Source: an uncultured Cloacibacillus sp.
GTDB lineage: Bacteria > Synergistota > Synergistia > Synergistales > Synergistaceae
DNA length: 62,613 bases
NCBI GenBank assembly: GCA_900545755.1
Contig: URAG01000002.1
Location: 1-62,613, forward strand
Reading direction: 5' to 3'
In this document: in pieces, positions 35,094 through 43,818 of the stretch
Layout: every line of letters starts with the position of its first letter
How positions within the stretch are numbered: the first letter of the stretch is position 1
Position numbers and translations under genes: made by a program
Notes under the pieces: model-generated
What the model was told of the DNA's origin: nothing
Database searches by the model: none
The model's input: only the letters and a program-made list of their open reading frames with translations

Positions 35094-36265
35094 AAGACAT
35101 TTTGTCGCGTAAAAGCGTCGTCGCCTTCATCCTGCTCGCGCTTCTCGGCCTGTTCGGTCCGGCGCTGCTGCCTCGCTCGCCCTACGAATTCGCCGGAGCG
35201 CCTTTCGCGCGGCCCTTATGGTGGTGTCCAGGCTCTCTTCCGGCGAACGCTGCATACGACGTGACGGCGTCGGAGACTTCCGTCAAATGGGACAAGGAGC
35301 CGCCCGCTATATTCGCGCTTGCCGGCACTATAAAGGCGCACCCGGATGCGCAGGTTTCGATAATCTGGCGGACGCCGGAGCGCGAATACAAACTTGCTGA
35401 GCTGGCTGGAGAATCCGAATATTGGCTGAACCTCGACGGGCGCGACATGATTTTCAAACAGGCGCTCGGTTTGCCGCTAATCAGCAGGAGCGTAGACTAC
35501 CTTTTCCCGTCGGCGGGAGAGTACAAACTCATCGTCCGCGGCGCGGATTCCGTCTCGCTGCGGCTCTCGATGCCGGGCGAGCGCTGCGGCCTACTCGGCA
35601 CGGATCAGCGGGGACGCGACGTTTTCACACTGCTGATATACGGCATACGCGCCTCGCTGTTAATCGGCGTCAGCGTGACGCTTATCGCCAGCCTGCTCGG
35701 CATGTCGCTCGGCTTGGCCGCAGGCTACGTTGGCGGCTTCTGCGACGCGCTCATCATGCGCGCGGTCGATATACTGATGTCCATCCCTACGCTGCCAATT
35801 CTGATGGTTCTAGCAGGGATATGGGGCAAGGGGCTCTGGCAGCTCGTCCTTATACTTTCGATATTCTCGTGGATGGGCACGGCGAGAAGCGTGCGCGCGC
35901 TCGTGCTGACGCTGCGCGAGAGCCAGTGGGTAGAGTCGCTGCGCGCGCTCGGCGCGAAGCGCGGCTACATACTCGCGCGCCATCTCGTGCCGGAGACCGC
36001 GCCGGTGCTGCTCGCGAACATCGCGCTCGGCGTGCCCGGCGCGATACTCGCGGAGGCGGGGCTCGCCTTCCTCGGCCTATCCGACCCGAGACTCATCTCA
36101 TGGGGGCGTATGCTGCACGAAGCACATTCCTTCGGCGCGTTCACGGAGGGCGCGTGGTGGCTGCTGCTTCCGCCCGGCCTCGGGATAGTCGCCGTCTGCC
36201 TTATTTTTATGGACATAGGGAAATTCCTTGAAGAAAAGATAGATCCGAGGCTCGGCAAAAAATGA
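35090..36265 (+). CDS. Peptide ABC transporter permease, OppC type, with extracytoplasmic insert
   Basis: This 391-residue permease starts with one N-terminal membrane helix (SVVAFILLALLGLFG) and ends with the standard OppC membrane domain (LLGTDQRGRDVFTLL, EAA-like SLRALGAKRGYILARHLVPE). Between them lie about 125 residues that are mostly hydrophilic and beta-rich (VSIIWRTPEREYKL, GEYKLIVRGADSVSLRLSM). OppC proteins normally have a shorter loop here. The insert is predicted to lie outside the membrane, where it could touch the binding protein. ATG 35090 overlaps the upstream stop by 4 bases. Confidence 0.88.
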   Translation: MKDILSRKSVVAFILLALLGLFGPALLPRSPYEFAGAPFARPLWWCPGSLPANAAYDVTASETSVKWDKEPPAIFALAGTIKAHPDAQVSIIWRTPEREYKLAELAGESEYWLNLDGRDMIFKQALGLPLISRSVDYLFPSAGEYKLIVRGADSVSLRLSMPGERCGLLGTDQRGRDVFTLLIYGIRASLLIGVSVTLIASLLGMSLGLAAGYVGGFCDALIMRAVDILMSIPTLPILMVLAGIWGKGLWQLVLILSIFSWMGTARSVRALVLTLRESQWVESLRALGAKRGYILARHLVPETAPVLLANIALGVPGAILAEAGLAFLGLSDPRLISWGRMLHEAHSFGAFTEGAWWLLLPPGLGIVAVCLIFMDIGKFLEEKIDPRLGKK

Positions 36266-37026
36266 TGCTCGAAGTCAGAAATTTGACTGTGACATACGAC
36301 GCGCGCGGCACAGCGAACGAGGCGGTCAAGGATGTTTCCTTCGCCGTCGCTGAGAATTCCTTCTGCGGCCTCATAGGCGAGTCGGGAAGCGGCAAAAGCA
36401 CAGTGCTCATGACGCTGCTCGGCCTGCTGCCCGCGGGGGCGGAAGCGCGCGGCGAAATTTTATACAAAGGGCGGAACATCCTCGGCCTGCCAGAAAACGG
36501 GCTCTCAGCCCTACGCCAGCGTGAAATAGCGTTGGTGCCGCAGGGGGCGCTGAACTCCTTCACGCCGGTAATGACGATAGGCCGCCACATAAAAGAGGTG
36601 CTCGACGTGCATCTCGGAATTAAGGGAGAAGAGGCGGAACGTCGCGTTGCAGAGCTGCTCGAAGAGGTCGAGCTGCCCGCGGGCGTCGCGCGCCGTTACC
36701 CGCACGAACTTTCCGGCGGGCAGAAGCAGCGCGCCGCGATAGCTCTCGCGCTCTCATGCGAGCCTAGCCTTGTACTCGCGGACGAGCCGACGACGGCGCT
36801 CGACGTGATAACGCAGGCTGCTATCCTGCGCCTCCTGGAAAAGCTGCGCCGCGAGAAGAACCTTACGATACTGCTCGTTACGCACGACCTTCCGATGGCG
36901 GCGTCGGCCTGTTCGGAGCTTTTCGTAATGAAGGACGGGCGGCTGATAGAGAGCGGCGCGCCGCTCGACTTGATACGCGCGCCGAAGAAAGCGCACACAA
37001 AGGCGCTCATCGCCGCGATGCTGTGA
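36262..37026 (+). CDS. Peptide ABC transporter ATPase, OppD type
   Basis: This 254-residue ABC ATPase has Walker A GESGSGKST, signature LSGGQKQR, Walker B LVLADEPTTALD and the H-loop VTHD. It lacks the C-terminal oligopeptide/Fe-S extension of classic OppD proteins (about 320-330 residues). The start overlaps oppC by 4 bases. It acts with the downstream OppF-type ATPase as a heterodimer. Confidence 0.92.
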   Translation: MMLEVRNLTVTYDARGTANEAVKDVSFAVAENSFCGLIGESGSGKSTVLMTLLGLLPAGAEARGEILYKGRNILGLPENGLSALRQREIALVPQGALNSFTPVMTIGRHIKEVLDVHLGIKGEEAERRVAELLEEVELPAGVARRYPHELSGGQKQRAAIALALSCEPSLVLADEPTTALDVITQAAILRLLEKLRREKNLTILLVTHDLPMAASACSELFVMKDGRLIESGAPLDLIRAPKKAHTKALIAAML

Positions 37027-37037
37027 GGAACGGGAAA

Positions 37038-37826
37038 ATGGCGTGCGGATCTGTTCTTGAAATAAACGAGCTGACTGTAGAATTTAAATCACGCGGTGCT
37101 AAAAGCCACATGGCGCTAAACGGTGTAAGCCTCTCGCTCGCTGGAGGCGGCGCCGCGCTCGCGATAGTCGGAGAATCGGGCAGCGGCAAAAGTACGCTGC
37201 TGCGATCCGCTATCGGGCTGATTCCCCAGAAATCCGGAAGCGTGAAACTTTTCGGGCAGGAACTGAAAGATATTCCGGCACGCGAGCTTACCGCGCTGCG
37301 CCGCCGCTGCGGCTACGTGCCGCAGGACCCGTACGGCGCTCTGCCGCCAGGGCTCTCCGTCGTAGACGCCGTAATGGAGCCCGAAATAATCGCCGGCGTT
37401 AAGCGCCCGAAGGCAGAGCGGCGCGAGCGCGCGAAAGAGCTTCTCGCGGAGTTCGGCCTCACCGACGAACGCATATTCGCCTCGCGCGCCGTCGGGCTTT
37501 CCGGCGGGCAGCGCCAGCGCGTCGAGCTCGCGCGGGCCCTCATGCTCGGGCCGGAGCTCCTGCTATGCGACGAGCCGACCTCCATGCAGGACGCTTCGAC
37601 GCGCGGCGAGATAATCGAGGCGCTGCGCCGACGCACGGGCCTCGGCATGTCGATGCTATTCGTCACGCACGACCTGCGCCTCGCCGCGTTCGCCGCGGAA
37701 AACATAGTCGTCCTCAAAGACGGCAAAATCTGCGAAAGCGGCCCCTCGCGCGAAATAATGCAAAATCCGCAGCACCAATACACGCAGGCTCTTATCGATG
37801 CCCTGCCGAAGCTGCCTGAAACATAA
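37038..37826 (+). CDS. Peptide ABC transporter ATPase, OppF type
   Basis: This 262-residue ABC ATPase has Walker A GESGSGKSTLL, signature LSGGQRQRVEL, and Walker B ELLLCDEPTSMQD followed by the H-loop VTHD. ATG 37038 follows a GAGGA site by 8 bases; GTG 37023, which overlaps the previous stop, is an alternative. Like the OppD, it lacks the usual C-terminal extension. It ends the five-gene operon. Confidence 0.92.
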   Translation: MACGSVLEINELTVEFKSRGAKSHMALNGVSLSLAGGGAALAIVGESGSGKSTLLRSAIGLIPQKSGSVKLFGQELKDIPARELTALRRRCGYVPQDPYGALPPGLSVVDAVMEPEIIAGVKRPKAERRERAKELLAEFGLTDERIFASRAVGLSGGQRQRVELARALMLGPELLLCDEPTSMQDASTRGEIIEALRRRTGLGMSMLFVTHDLRLAAFAAENIVVLKDGKICESGPSREIMQNPQHQYTQALIDALPKLPET

Positions 37827-37848
37827 GGCGTGCGGCTTGATAAACACG

Positions 37849-37877
37849 ACGGGCGGCCCCGCGAGGAAGCCGCCCGT
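37849..37877. terminator. Terminator between convergent opp operon and LUD gene
   Basis: ACGGGCGGC and GCCGCCCGT form a 9-bp stem with a loop of about 11 bases, followed by AATTTTTC. Confidence 0.75.
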
Positions 37878-37908
37878 AATTTTTCGTAGTTCTTCGTTTG
37901 CCTTCGGT

Positions 37909-38505
37909 TTACAGCCCGAGTTCCTCGTCTATAAGTATAACCTCTGCCTCGGAGCCCATCATCGGCCCCCACAGCGTCGCCATGCCGCGGCAGATTCTTT
38001 CTGCGGAGCGGCAGTCGTAGCAGCGGTCGGCGTTCACGGCGCACGGCGTCTTGCGCCCCATCTGCTGGGCGCGGCGCGGCGCGGCGACGTTGCGCGCGCG
38101 GCACACGGCGCTTTCGTAGTCAGCGGTCAGCTTGTTGCGACCTATCAGGAAATAAACCTTCTTATGTCCGAAGAGCGTCGCCGCCAGGCGGTTGCCGACG
38201 CCGTCTATGTTGACTATTTCGCCGCTCTCGGCGAGCGCGTTAGCCGAAGTTAGGTAGACGTCTGTCGTCATCGCCTTTATGCGCACATCGGCCCCCTCCT
38301 GCTTCCAGTGCCATATCACCGTGTTGTGCTTCCCTAGCTTATCGTAGAGTCCCAGCGCCTGCACCGTGCCGGAGCCGCCGATCCCCACGGACGCGCCGTC
38401 TATCTCGCCGTCGAGGTACTCCGCAGCCTCCGCTCCGGTCGCGAAGACCTTCACAGTATACCCTCTTTCCTTCAGCGCCTTTTCAACCTTTGAAAAATCC
38501 GCCAT
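37909..38505 (-). CDS. LUD-domain protein (LutC/YkgG-like)
   Basis: This 198-residue protein has the LUD fold: SVGIGGSGTVQALGLYDKLGKH, then TSANALAESGEIVNIDGVGNRLAATLFGHKKVYFLIGRNKL, typical of the lactate-utilisation protein C group. A C-terminal Cys cluster (CRARN, CAVNADRCYDCRSAERICRG) fits the longer DUF1121-like members that may bind Fe-S. No LutA/LutB genes are near. Role: probable redox accessory protein; substrate unknown. Confidence 0.8.
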   Translation of the reverse strand: MADFSKVEKALKERGYTVKVFATGAEAAEYLDGEIDGASVGIGGSGTVQALGLYDKLGKHNTVIWHWKQEGADVRIKAMTTDVYLTSANALAESGEIVNIDGVGNRLAATLFGHKKVYFLIGRNKLTADYESAVCRARNVAAPRRAQQMGRKTPCAVNADRCYDCRSAERICRGMATLWGPMMGSEAEVILIDEELGL

Positions 38506-38594
38506 CCTTCACACCCCTTTAGGAAAAATTCAATGCACACTGAAATTTTACTCTCTTGCGGTAAATACGTAAAACGTGCTCCGCCCAGGCGCGA

Positions 38595-38627
38595 AAAAGC
38601 CGCGGACGGCGAACGCCCGCGGCTTTT
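38595..38627. terminator. Terminator after pckA
   Basis: AAAAGCCGCGG and CCGCGGCTTTT form a perfect 11-bp stem with an 11-base loop, 20 bases after the pckA stop on the minus strand. Confidence 0.85.
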
Positions 38628-38647
38628 GTGATTTTTGCTGAAATCGC

Positions 38648-40306
38648 TTACTTTATGTTCGAGATTACCTTTTCGAGAGCGTCTATCGCATCCTGCGGCA
38701 GCTTGTCGATTCCGCCCTTCTCCGTCTCGCGCGACTTGACGAACTTCATGCGGTCGTTCATTCTGTTGATGAACTGCTGCTTGTAATTCGCGTCGCTGAA
38801 GTCGGGGACGAAACCCGGGATTTCCATTATCTGCATACCAGGGATTTCGTTGAGCGGCTTCCACTCCGCGCTGTCTTCTACTATCTTCTCGATGATTTCG
38901 AGCGTCATTTCCTTCGGTATCTTCTTGTCCATGAAGAAGCCCGTGTTGATGATGTAGCAGGAGACTCCGTCCTCGAAGAGCGAACGGAAACGCGTGTAGT
39001 CCATTTCGAGCGGGTAGGTGCGGAACGGGTTCGCATAGCACTCGATGACGAGGGCGTCGGGGTCGACTCCGGGGGCGAGGCGCTCTGCGGAGGTGCGCTT
39101 CGTCGCGAGCGTCGAGCCCATGACGGCGGCCAGCGACGCGCCGGTGAGCTTCACGACAGGCGGAAGCGTCGGGTCTTTCATGAGCCAGCATATAGCGTCG
39201 AGAGGCTCGTCTATTCTGTCTATTCTGTTAGGCGTCCAGAGCTTCGACTTCACTGCGCGGCCGTTGCCGTTGCGGACGTCTTCTCCGACGACTACCGTCT
39301 TGCCGTCCTGCGTCGTCGTTACGCCGCAGTTCTGGAGCGAGAGCAGATATTTGTTGTCGGGGCAGCCGAACGGGTAGTCCTGCATTTTGTCGAAGTAGGA
39401 GGGTTCGAGCGCGATTGCGTACTTATCCTTGACGTTGACGATAAGCGCGTCGTCGTGCAGTACGGTGACGTCATACTTGCCGCCGTGCTTCGCGTGCGTA
39501 ATCGTCGACTTGCCGGATCCGGAGAGTCCAAAGACGGCGAGGACGAACTTCTTATTGCTGCCGTCCTTAAGCGTGTAGCGCTTGAGTCCGCCGTGGCACG
39601 AAGCATAGCCGTTGCGCGCCGCGATGCCCCAGCCGAGGGTCAGCGTGCCCTTCTTGTACTCGCCGAAATAGCGCATACCGAGAATGGCGGCGCAGTTCTG
39701 CTCAGGCGAGAAGAAGGCGAGGCCGAGAGGATAGTCGGGGTGCGTCCAGTACGGATCAGCGAAGACGTAGATGTCGCCGTCGTTCGCTAGCGGACGCGAC
39801 TTCTCGTAGCGTTTTGCGTACTCTTCGTTGATGTACTGGAAGTTGAGCATCCAGCTGTAAAGGTTGTTCTCAAAGCCTTCGGGGATCATGAGGTGGGCCT
39901 TGACCATAAAGTCCTCGTCAAGACCGATGATGGCTTCGGCGCGGTAGTATTTGCGGAAGCGCGAGTTATAGACCGCCTCGCGCAGAAGCGCCGCCATCTC
40001 AGTGACGTTTACGTTCGGCTCGCCGATGATGCGGCGCGCCGCTGCGCAGCGTCCGTAGACCGCGCCGTCATTGAAGAGAAGGACGTTGGCCCCTTCCGGC
40101 AGCCCGAGCTCTACCGGCTTGTAGACCGGCATTCCGGTAAGCTCAATCGTCCCCGGGCTGTTCTTCGCCAGCTCGTAGGCCTCTTTCAGGTCCTCGATAC
40201 GCTTGATGTTGTTCCCGTAAAAAGCCGTCTCTATCGTCGATCTAATCGGGATAGAGTTGAGACGCTTAAAGCTGTCGAGATCCACAAAATGTTCCTGAGT
40301 CGCCAT
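38648..40306 (-). CDS. pckA: Phosphoenolpyruvate carboxykinase (ATP)
   Basis: This 552-residue enzyme interconverts oxaloacetate and PEP with ATP. The kinase-1a loop is GLSGSGKST, followed by VLHDDALIVN as the metal-binding kinase-2-like motif and the YPLGLAFFSPEQN active-site region upstream. AGGAGG lies before the ATG. In fermenting anaerobes it often runs in the carboxylating direction and makes ATP, which may apply here. A TTGTCA/TATGCT promoter and an 11-bp TGTGT-A-ACACA palindrome lie upstream. Confidence 0.95.
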   Translation of the reverse strand: MATQEHFVDLDSFKRLNSIPIRSTIETAFYGNNIKRIEDLKEAYELAKNSPGTIELTGMPVYKPVELGLPEGANVLLFNDGAVYGRCAAARRIIGEPNVNVTEMAALLREAVYNSRFRKYYRAEAIIGLDEDFMVKAHLMIPEGFENNLYSWMLNFQYINEEYAKRYEKSRPLANDGDIYVFADPYWTHPDYPLGLAFFSPEQNCAAILGMRYFGEYKKGTLTLGWGIAARNGYASCHGGLKRYTLKDGSNKKFVLAVFGLSGSGKSTITHAKHGGKYDVTVLHDDALIVNVKDKYAIALEPSYFDKMQDYPFGCPDNKYLLSLQNCGVTTTQDGKTVVVGEDVRNGNGRAVKSKLWTPNRIDRIDEPLDAICWLMKDPTLPPVVKLTGASLAAVMGSTLATKRTSAERLAPGVDPDALVIECYANPFRTYPLEMDYTRFRSLFEDGVSCYIINTGFFMDKKIPKEMTLEIIEKIVEDSAEWKPLNEIPGMQIMEIPGFVPDFSDANYKQQFINRMNDRMKFVKSRETEKGGIDKLPQDAIDALEKVISNIK

Positions 40307-40386
40307 GCAATGTCCCTCCTAAATTATCTCGGCCGCCTTTATCCTTTATTGTGAAAAAAAGAATAAATTAACGAACCGCTGATACC

Positions 40387-40397
40387 TGTGTAACACA
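40387..40397. promoter_or_regulatory. Palindrome TGTGTAACACA upstream of pckA
   Basis: A perfect 11-bp palindrome lies in the AT-rich pckA upstream region near a possible promoter (minus strand TTGTCA, 16 bases, TATGCT). It resembles half of a Crp/Fnr-type operator but does not match a full consensus. Confidence 0.3.
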
Positions 40398-40523
40398 TGC
40401 GTAGCATACACCAATATTTCTAATTGACAATAGTTTTTTTACAAAATACACAATTTCTGAATATTAAAAAAAGCGACCCTCTTTTCTAGAGCCGCCCGTG
40501 AGCTGGATTATAGCGAGAAGAAA

Positions 40524-41822
40524 CTATTTGAGCTTGACGGTGTAGCCGATGCCGATAACCTGTGTGAAACCGTCGTAGTTATGCGCTGATGTAAAATCAG
40601 CTCCTCCTAAGCGCGACGGCACGTCTCTCGAACCTGCCCATATTCCGGTGTAAGCGAACGAGATTTCGTGGTTTTCTTTCGGCCTGTATTTAAAGCCTAT
40701 ACTTCCTCTATGGCGGTCGCCGGTTGGAACTGTGAAGTCCATATACTGGTCTGGAACGGGACTTTCATCGTAGACGTAACCGGCAAGTATGCTCCACTGC
40801 TTGCTGAGTTTGTGCTCTATACCTATGCCGTAGCGCCAGCAGGCTTCCCAATTTTTAGGGTTCATTGACCCCGGTAAAGACACATGCTTTCCGGAGCCTG
40901 GAAGCGTCATAGAAACTGCCGGGTTGAAATTTATATTAAGAGCGTTATAAGTTTCCCAATTCGTCCATATGGCATTCAGTTCCACACGTGTTCTATCATT
41001 AAATTTATGACCAAGGCCTATCGACAATGAATCAGGAAGTGTTACCGTACCACTTGCCCCTGTACTTAACCCCATACCTCCAATACTGAAATTGATATCG
41101 GCATCATCCATCGTATGCTTTATCCTGGAGCGATAAGTAACAGCAAGAGACGTCTTGTCATCAAAGTCATACATAAGCGACGCAAGCCAACCTACATTAA
41201 TTGTATCGCCTTCCAAATCCGTTCCAATGTCTCCTAGGCCGAAACTCTGGCCAGGGACATTTTTCCTCATTCTTAGTTTGACATAGTTAATATCAAGTCC
41301 CACTGCTGCGGAGAGTTTACTGTTTACTTTGAAGGCGTATGTGGGCTGAAGGGTTACGCCCTTGACGCCCGAATAAATCGTGTCATATCTGCCTGGCCAC
41401 AGGTCGTCGTATTCGAGCTGGTTGCCGTAGCGCGCGAAGAACGCCAGCCCCCACCATGAATTTTTGCCGGCTTTCGTCGCATAGTACATATAAGGAATGA
41501 CGGCAGGGTCGTATTCGTTCTCCCAAAGAGTGCTGCTCCCGCCGGTCAGCGCGCCAAGCTGGTTGAAAAGCACTTTCATATCAGGGATAAAAAGGCTCGT
41601 CCCTATGCTGAAATAAGTCCCGTCCAACTTCGTTATCTGCGAGGGGTTGTAGGCGAGGACCGCCGGGTCTTCTTCTCCGAACATATAGGCTTCGCCCATA
41701 GCGCTTCCCGCCGCGCTCCACTCGTAGACGCCGAAGCCCTCGGCGAAGGCCGCATGCGCCGCCGGTAGCGATAACAGGGCCGCAGCCGCGAGCGCTAAAA
41801 ACTTTTTCCTCACGTTAATCAA
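40524..41822 (-). CDS. FadL/OmpP1-family outer-membrane protein
   Basis: This protein of about 432 residues has a signal peptide (KKFLALAAAALLSLPAAHAAFA) followed by the FadL N-terminal hatch region (GFGVYEWSAAGSAMGEAYMFGEEDPAVLAYNPSQI) and amphipathic beta strands to a terminal aromatic/charged strand (VIGIGYTVKLK). FadL channels carry hydrophobic compounds across the outer membrane, so the organism is diderm. TTG 41822 was chosen because AGGAT lies 10 bases upstream; an earlier TTG is too close to it. The Rrf2 gene lies 26 bases upstream on the same strand. Confidence 0.88.
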   Translation of the reverse strand: MINVRKKFLALAAAALLSLPAAHAAFAEGFGVYEWSAAGSAMGEAYMFGEEDPAVLAYNPSQITKLDGTYFSIGTSLFIPDMKVLFNQLGALTGGSSTLWENEYDPAVIPYMYYATKAGKNSWWGLAFFARYGNQLEYDDLWPGRYDTIYSGVKGVTLQPTYAFKVNSKLSAAVGLDINYVKLRMRKNVPGQSFGLGDIGTDLEGDTINVGWLASLMYDFDDKTSLAVTYRSRIKHTMDDADINFSIGGMGLSTGASGTVTLPDSLSIGLGHKFNDRTRVELNAIWTNWETYNALNINFNPAVSMTLPGSGKHVSLPGSMNPKNWEACWRYGIGIEHKLSKQWSILAGYVYDESPVPDQYMDFTVPTGDRHRGSIGFKYRPKENHEISFAYTGIWAGSRDVPSRLGGADFTSAHNYDGFTQVIGIGYTVKLK

Positions 41823-41848
41823 TGAACACAATCCTTCCCTAAGAAATT

Positions 41849-42340
41849 TTATTTTGCTATGTGCCCGAAGTTCGGGTGTTTCTGCCCGAGGCTAGGGGTT
41901 ATGACCGAAATCTCAATACTTACGTCGCGTCCGCTCGCGTAGTACGAGGCGAAGTCTGCGAGCGTGCGTGAGGCGAGGTAGCGCAGGAACGCGCGAGACA
42001 GCTCGTTCACCATATCCGCAATAAAGCATTTTTTGCCGCGGCAGCCTTCGAGCGAACATTCGCGCGATTCGAACGGGCCGCCTAAAAGCTCGAATATAGG
42101 ATAAAGCGGGGTCTCCGACGGCACGCAGTTGAGCTTATAGCCGCCGCCAGGCCCGCGGACGGATTTGATGAGGCCGCCTTTGTTGAGGCGCTGAAGCACC
42201 TTCGAAAGGTGCGGCTCAGACGTGCCTATCGCAGCCGCGACCTGCTGTGTCGTAAGGCAGCGGTCTGGGTCTTTCGCAAGCTCGCCTAGCGCGTGCAGAC
42301 CAAGCAGCAGCGGCTCCGGCAGATCTACGATTGGATTCAG
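41849..42340 (-). CDS. Rrf2-family regulator, CTG start
   Basis: This 163-residue Rrf2 protein has the winged helix LGELAKDPDRCLTTQQVAAAIGTSEPHLSKVLQRLNKGGLIKSVRGPGGGYKL and a Cys cluster (CSLEGCRGKKC) that could hold a 2Fe-2S cluster as in IscR/NsrR. No ATG, GTG or TTG exists in frame between the upstream TAA and codon 48, which is inside the HTH. CTG at 42340, preceded 6 bases away by GGGGGAG, gives a start (NPIVDLPEPLLLGLHAL) that fits the family length. It probably controls the adjacent FadL-like gene and may sense oxygen or nitrosative stress. Confidence 0.75.
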   Translation of the reverse strand: MNPIVDLPEPLLLGLHALGELAKDPDRCLTTQQVAAAIGTSEPHLSKVLQRLNKGGLIKSVRGPGGGYKLNCVPSETPLYPIFELLGGPFESRECSLEGCRGKKCFIADMVNELSRAFLRYLASRTLADFASYYASGRDVSIEISVITPSLGQKHPNFGHIAK

Positions 42341-42519
42341 CTTCCTCTCCCCCTCCGCAAAGTAATGGAATAATGGATATTTTATTCCACCTTTATTTTA
42401 CGGTCAAGCGTACACGAGAATATTTTTTCGCGCGGATATCGCGACGGCGCGAAACGTGAGATAATATGAAAACGCGTCCGCATAGCGCGGGCGATAACAT
42501 GCACGGAAGGATGAAGTTG

Positions 42520-42807
42520 ATGCCTTGGAGCAATATTCTCGAAATAGTTATGCTGGTATGCTTCGCGGCGGCGTGGCCCGCGTCTATACATAAATCGTGG
42601 GCGAGCCGCACGCGCAAAGGAAAGAGCCTCGCGTTCATGGTGATAATACTAGTAGGCTACGTCGCGGGCATCGCGAAGGTGCTTGTGAGCCACACCGCCA
42701 TTTATATGCTCATTCCATACACGCTGAACACGACTCTCGTACTCTGCGACCTCGCGCTCTATTACAGAAACTACAGGATAGACAGCGGGCAGTATGTGCC
42801 TTTTTAG
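42520..42807 (+). CDS. Small PQ-loop (SemiSWEET-like) membrane protein
   Basis: This 95-residue protein has three membrane helices and a PQ-loop-like motif (AAWPASIHKSW, with RKGKSLAFMVIILVGYVAG). This is the half-SWEET size, as in bacterial SemiSWEET sugar channels. ATG 42520 was chosen because GGAAGG lies 9 bases upstream; an earlier ATG directly abuts that site. Substrate not known. Confidence 0.75.
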   Translation: MPWSNILEIVMLVCFAAAWPASIHKSWASRTRKGKSLAFMVIILVGYVAGIAKVLVSHTAIYMLIPYTLNTTLVLCDLALYYRNYRIDSGQYVPF

Positions 42808-42878
42808 CGCGGCGGCTTGCAAGCGCGAAGTTTAGCGCTATACTCTTATGCGACGATTGACGAAAGAAGGAGCTTACT

Positions 42879-43724
42879 ATGGCAATATGTTATTACAACG
42901 GTAAATACGCGCCGATGTCGGAATGCTCGCTGCCGGTGACGGACCTTGTCATCCAGCGTGGCGTCGGCACGTTTGAAACTATACGGGTTTACGACGGGAA
43001 GACCTTCGCTATGGCGCAGCACCTCGAACGACTCGCGGGAAGCACCAGGGGCGCGGGCATAGCCGGCGACGAAATCATAGCAAAGCTTCCTGAGATAATC
43101 AGAGGAGGGCTCGCCCTGCCTGAAATAAGCGGCTTCGATGGGATCGTGAAGCCTTATATCACCGGCGGCGATGTGAACGACAATGGTACGTTTCCCCACC
43201 CACGCTTCTTCGTCGTATTCGACGAGAACATCCACAAGCCGACCGCAGACGAGATGAAGAACGGCATAGCGCTCGAGCCCAACCGCGTTGCACGCCCCTA
43301 TCCGCTCATTAAGAGCACCAACTATCTTTTCGGCTTTATTCCGCTCTCCAAGGCGACGAAGACGAATTTCGAATCGCTCTACATAACGCCGGAGGGTGAA
43401 ATAACCGAGGCCATGAGCAGCAATTTCTTCCTCTGCAAGCACGGAAAGCTCATCACAGCGCCTGTAGGGCGCGTCCTCAAGGGCGTGACGCGCGACATCA
43501 TCCTCTCGCTCGCACGCGAAAACGGCTTCACCGTCGAGGAGCGCTGCCCGCGCGAGGAAGAGCTTGCGCAGGCCGATGAAGCTTTCATCACAGGTTCGGT
43601 TAAAGAAATCCTCCCCGTCGTGCGCGTCGGTTCGCAGAAAATAGGTTCCGGCCGTCCCGGCCCCGCGGTGCAGCGGCTTCAGCACATTTTCCTGCAAAAT
43701 ATGTCGAAGTGGCTGGACAAGTAA
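42879..43724 (+). CDS. Class IV aminotransferase (BCAT / D-amino-acid / aminodeoxychorismate-lyase-like)
   Basis: This 281-residue fold-type IV PLP enzyme has SLPVTDLVIQRGVGTFETIRVYDG at its start, IKSTNYLFGF as the likely PLP-lysine strand, and GEITEAMSSNFFLCKHG with RVLKGVTRD. These features fit ilvE or D-alanine aminotransferase relatives. Choosing between them by eye is not possible. No partner gene is near. A GGAGC-type site precedes the ATG. Confidence 0.85.
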   Translation: MAICYYNGKYAPMSECSLPVTDLVIQRGVGTFETIRVYDGKTFAMAQHLERLAGSTRGAGIAGDEIIAKLPEIIRGGLALPEISGFDGIVKPYITGGDVNDNGTFPHPRFFVVFDENIHKPTADEMKNGIALEPNRVARPYPLIKSTNYLFGFIPLSKATKTNFESLYITPEGEITEAMSSNFFLCKHGKLITAPVGRVLKGVTRDIILSLARENGFTVEERCPREEELAQADEAFITGSVKEILPVVRVGSQKIGSGRPGPAVQRLQHIFLQNMSKWLDK

Positions 43725-43760
43725 TAAAACGCAGATTTTAATATAAAGCCGTGTATAAAA

Positions 43761-43786
43761 GAAAGGGCCGCAAAAGCGGCCCTTTC
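43761..43786. terminator. Bidirectional terminator
   Basis: GAAAGGGCCGC and GCGGCCCTTTC form an 11-bp stem with loop AAAA, between the aminotransferase and the convergent ABC operon. Confidence 0.88.
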
Positions 43787-43818
43787 TGCTGTCTTACGCG
43801 TCTTTCGGCGGTTATGCG

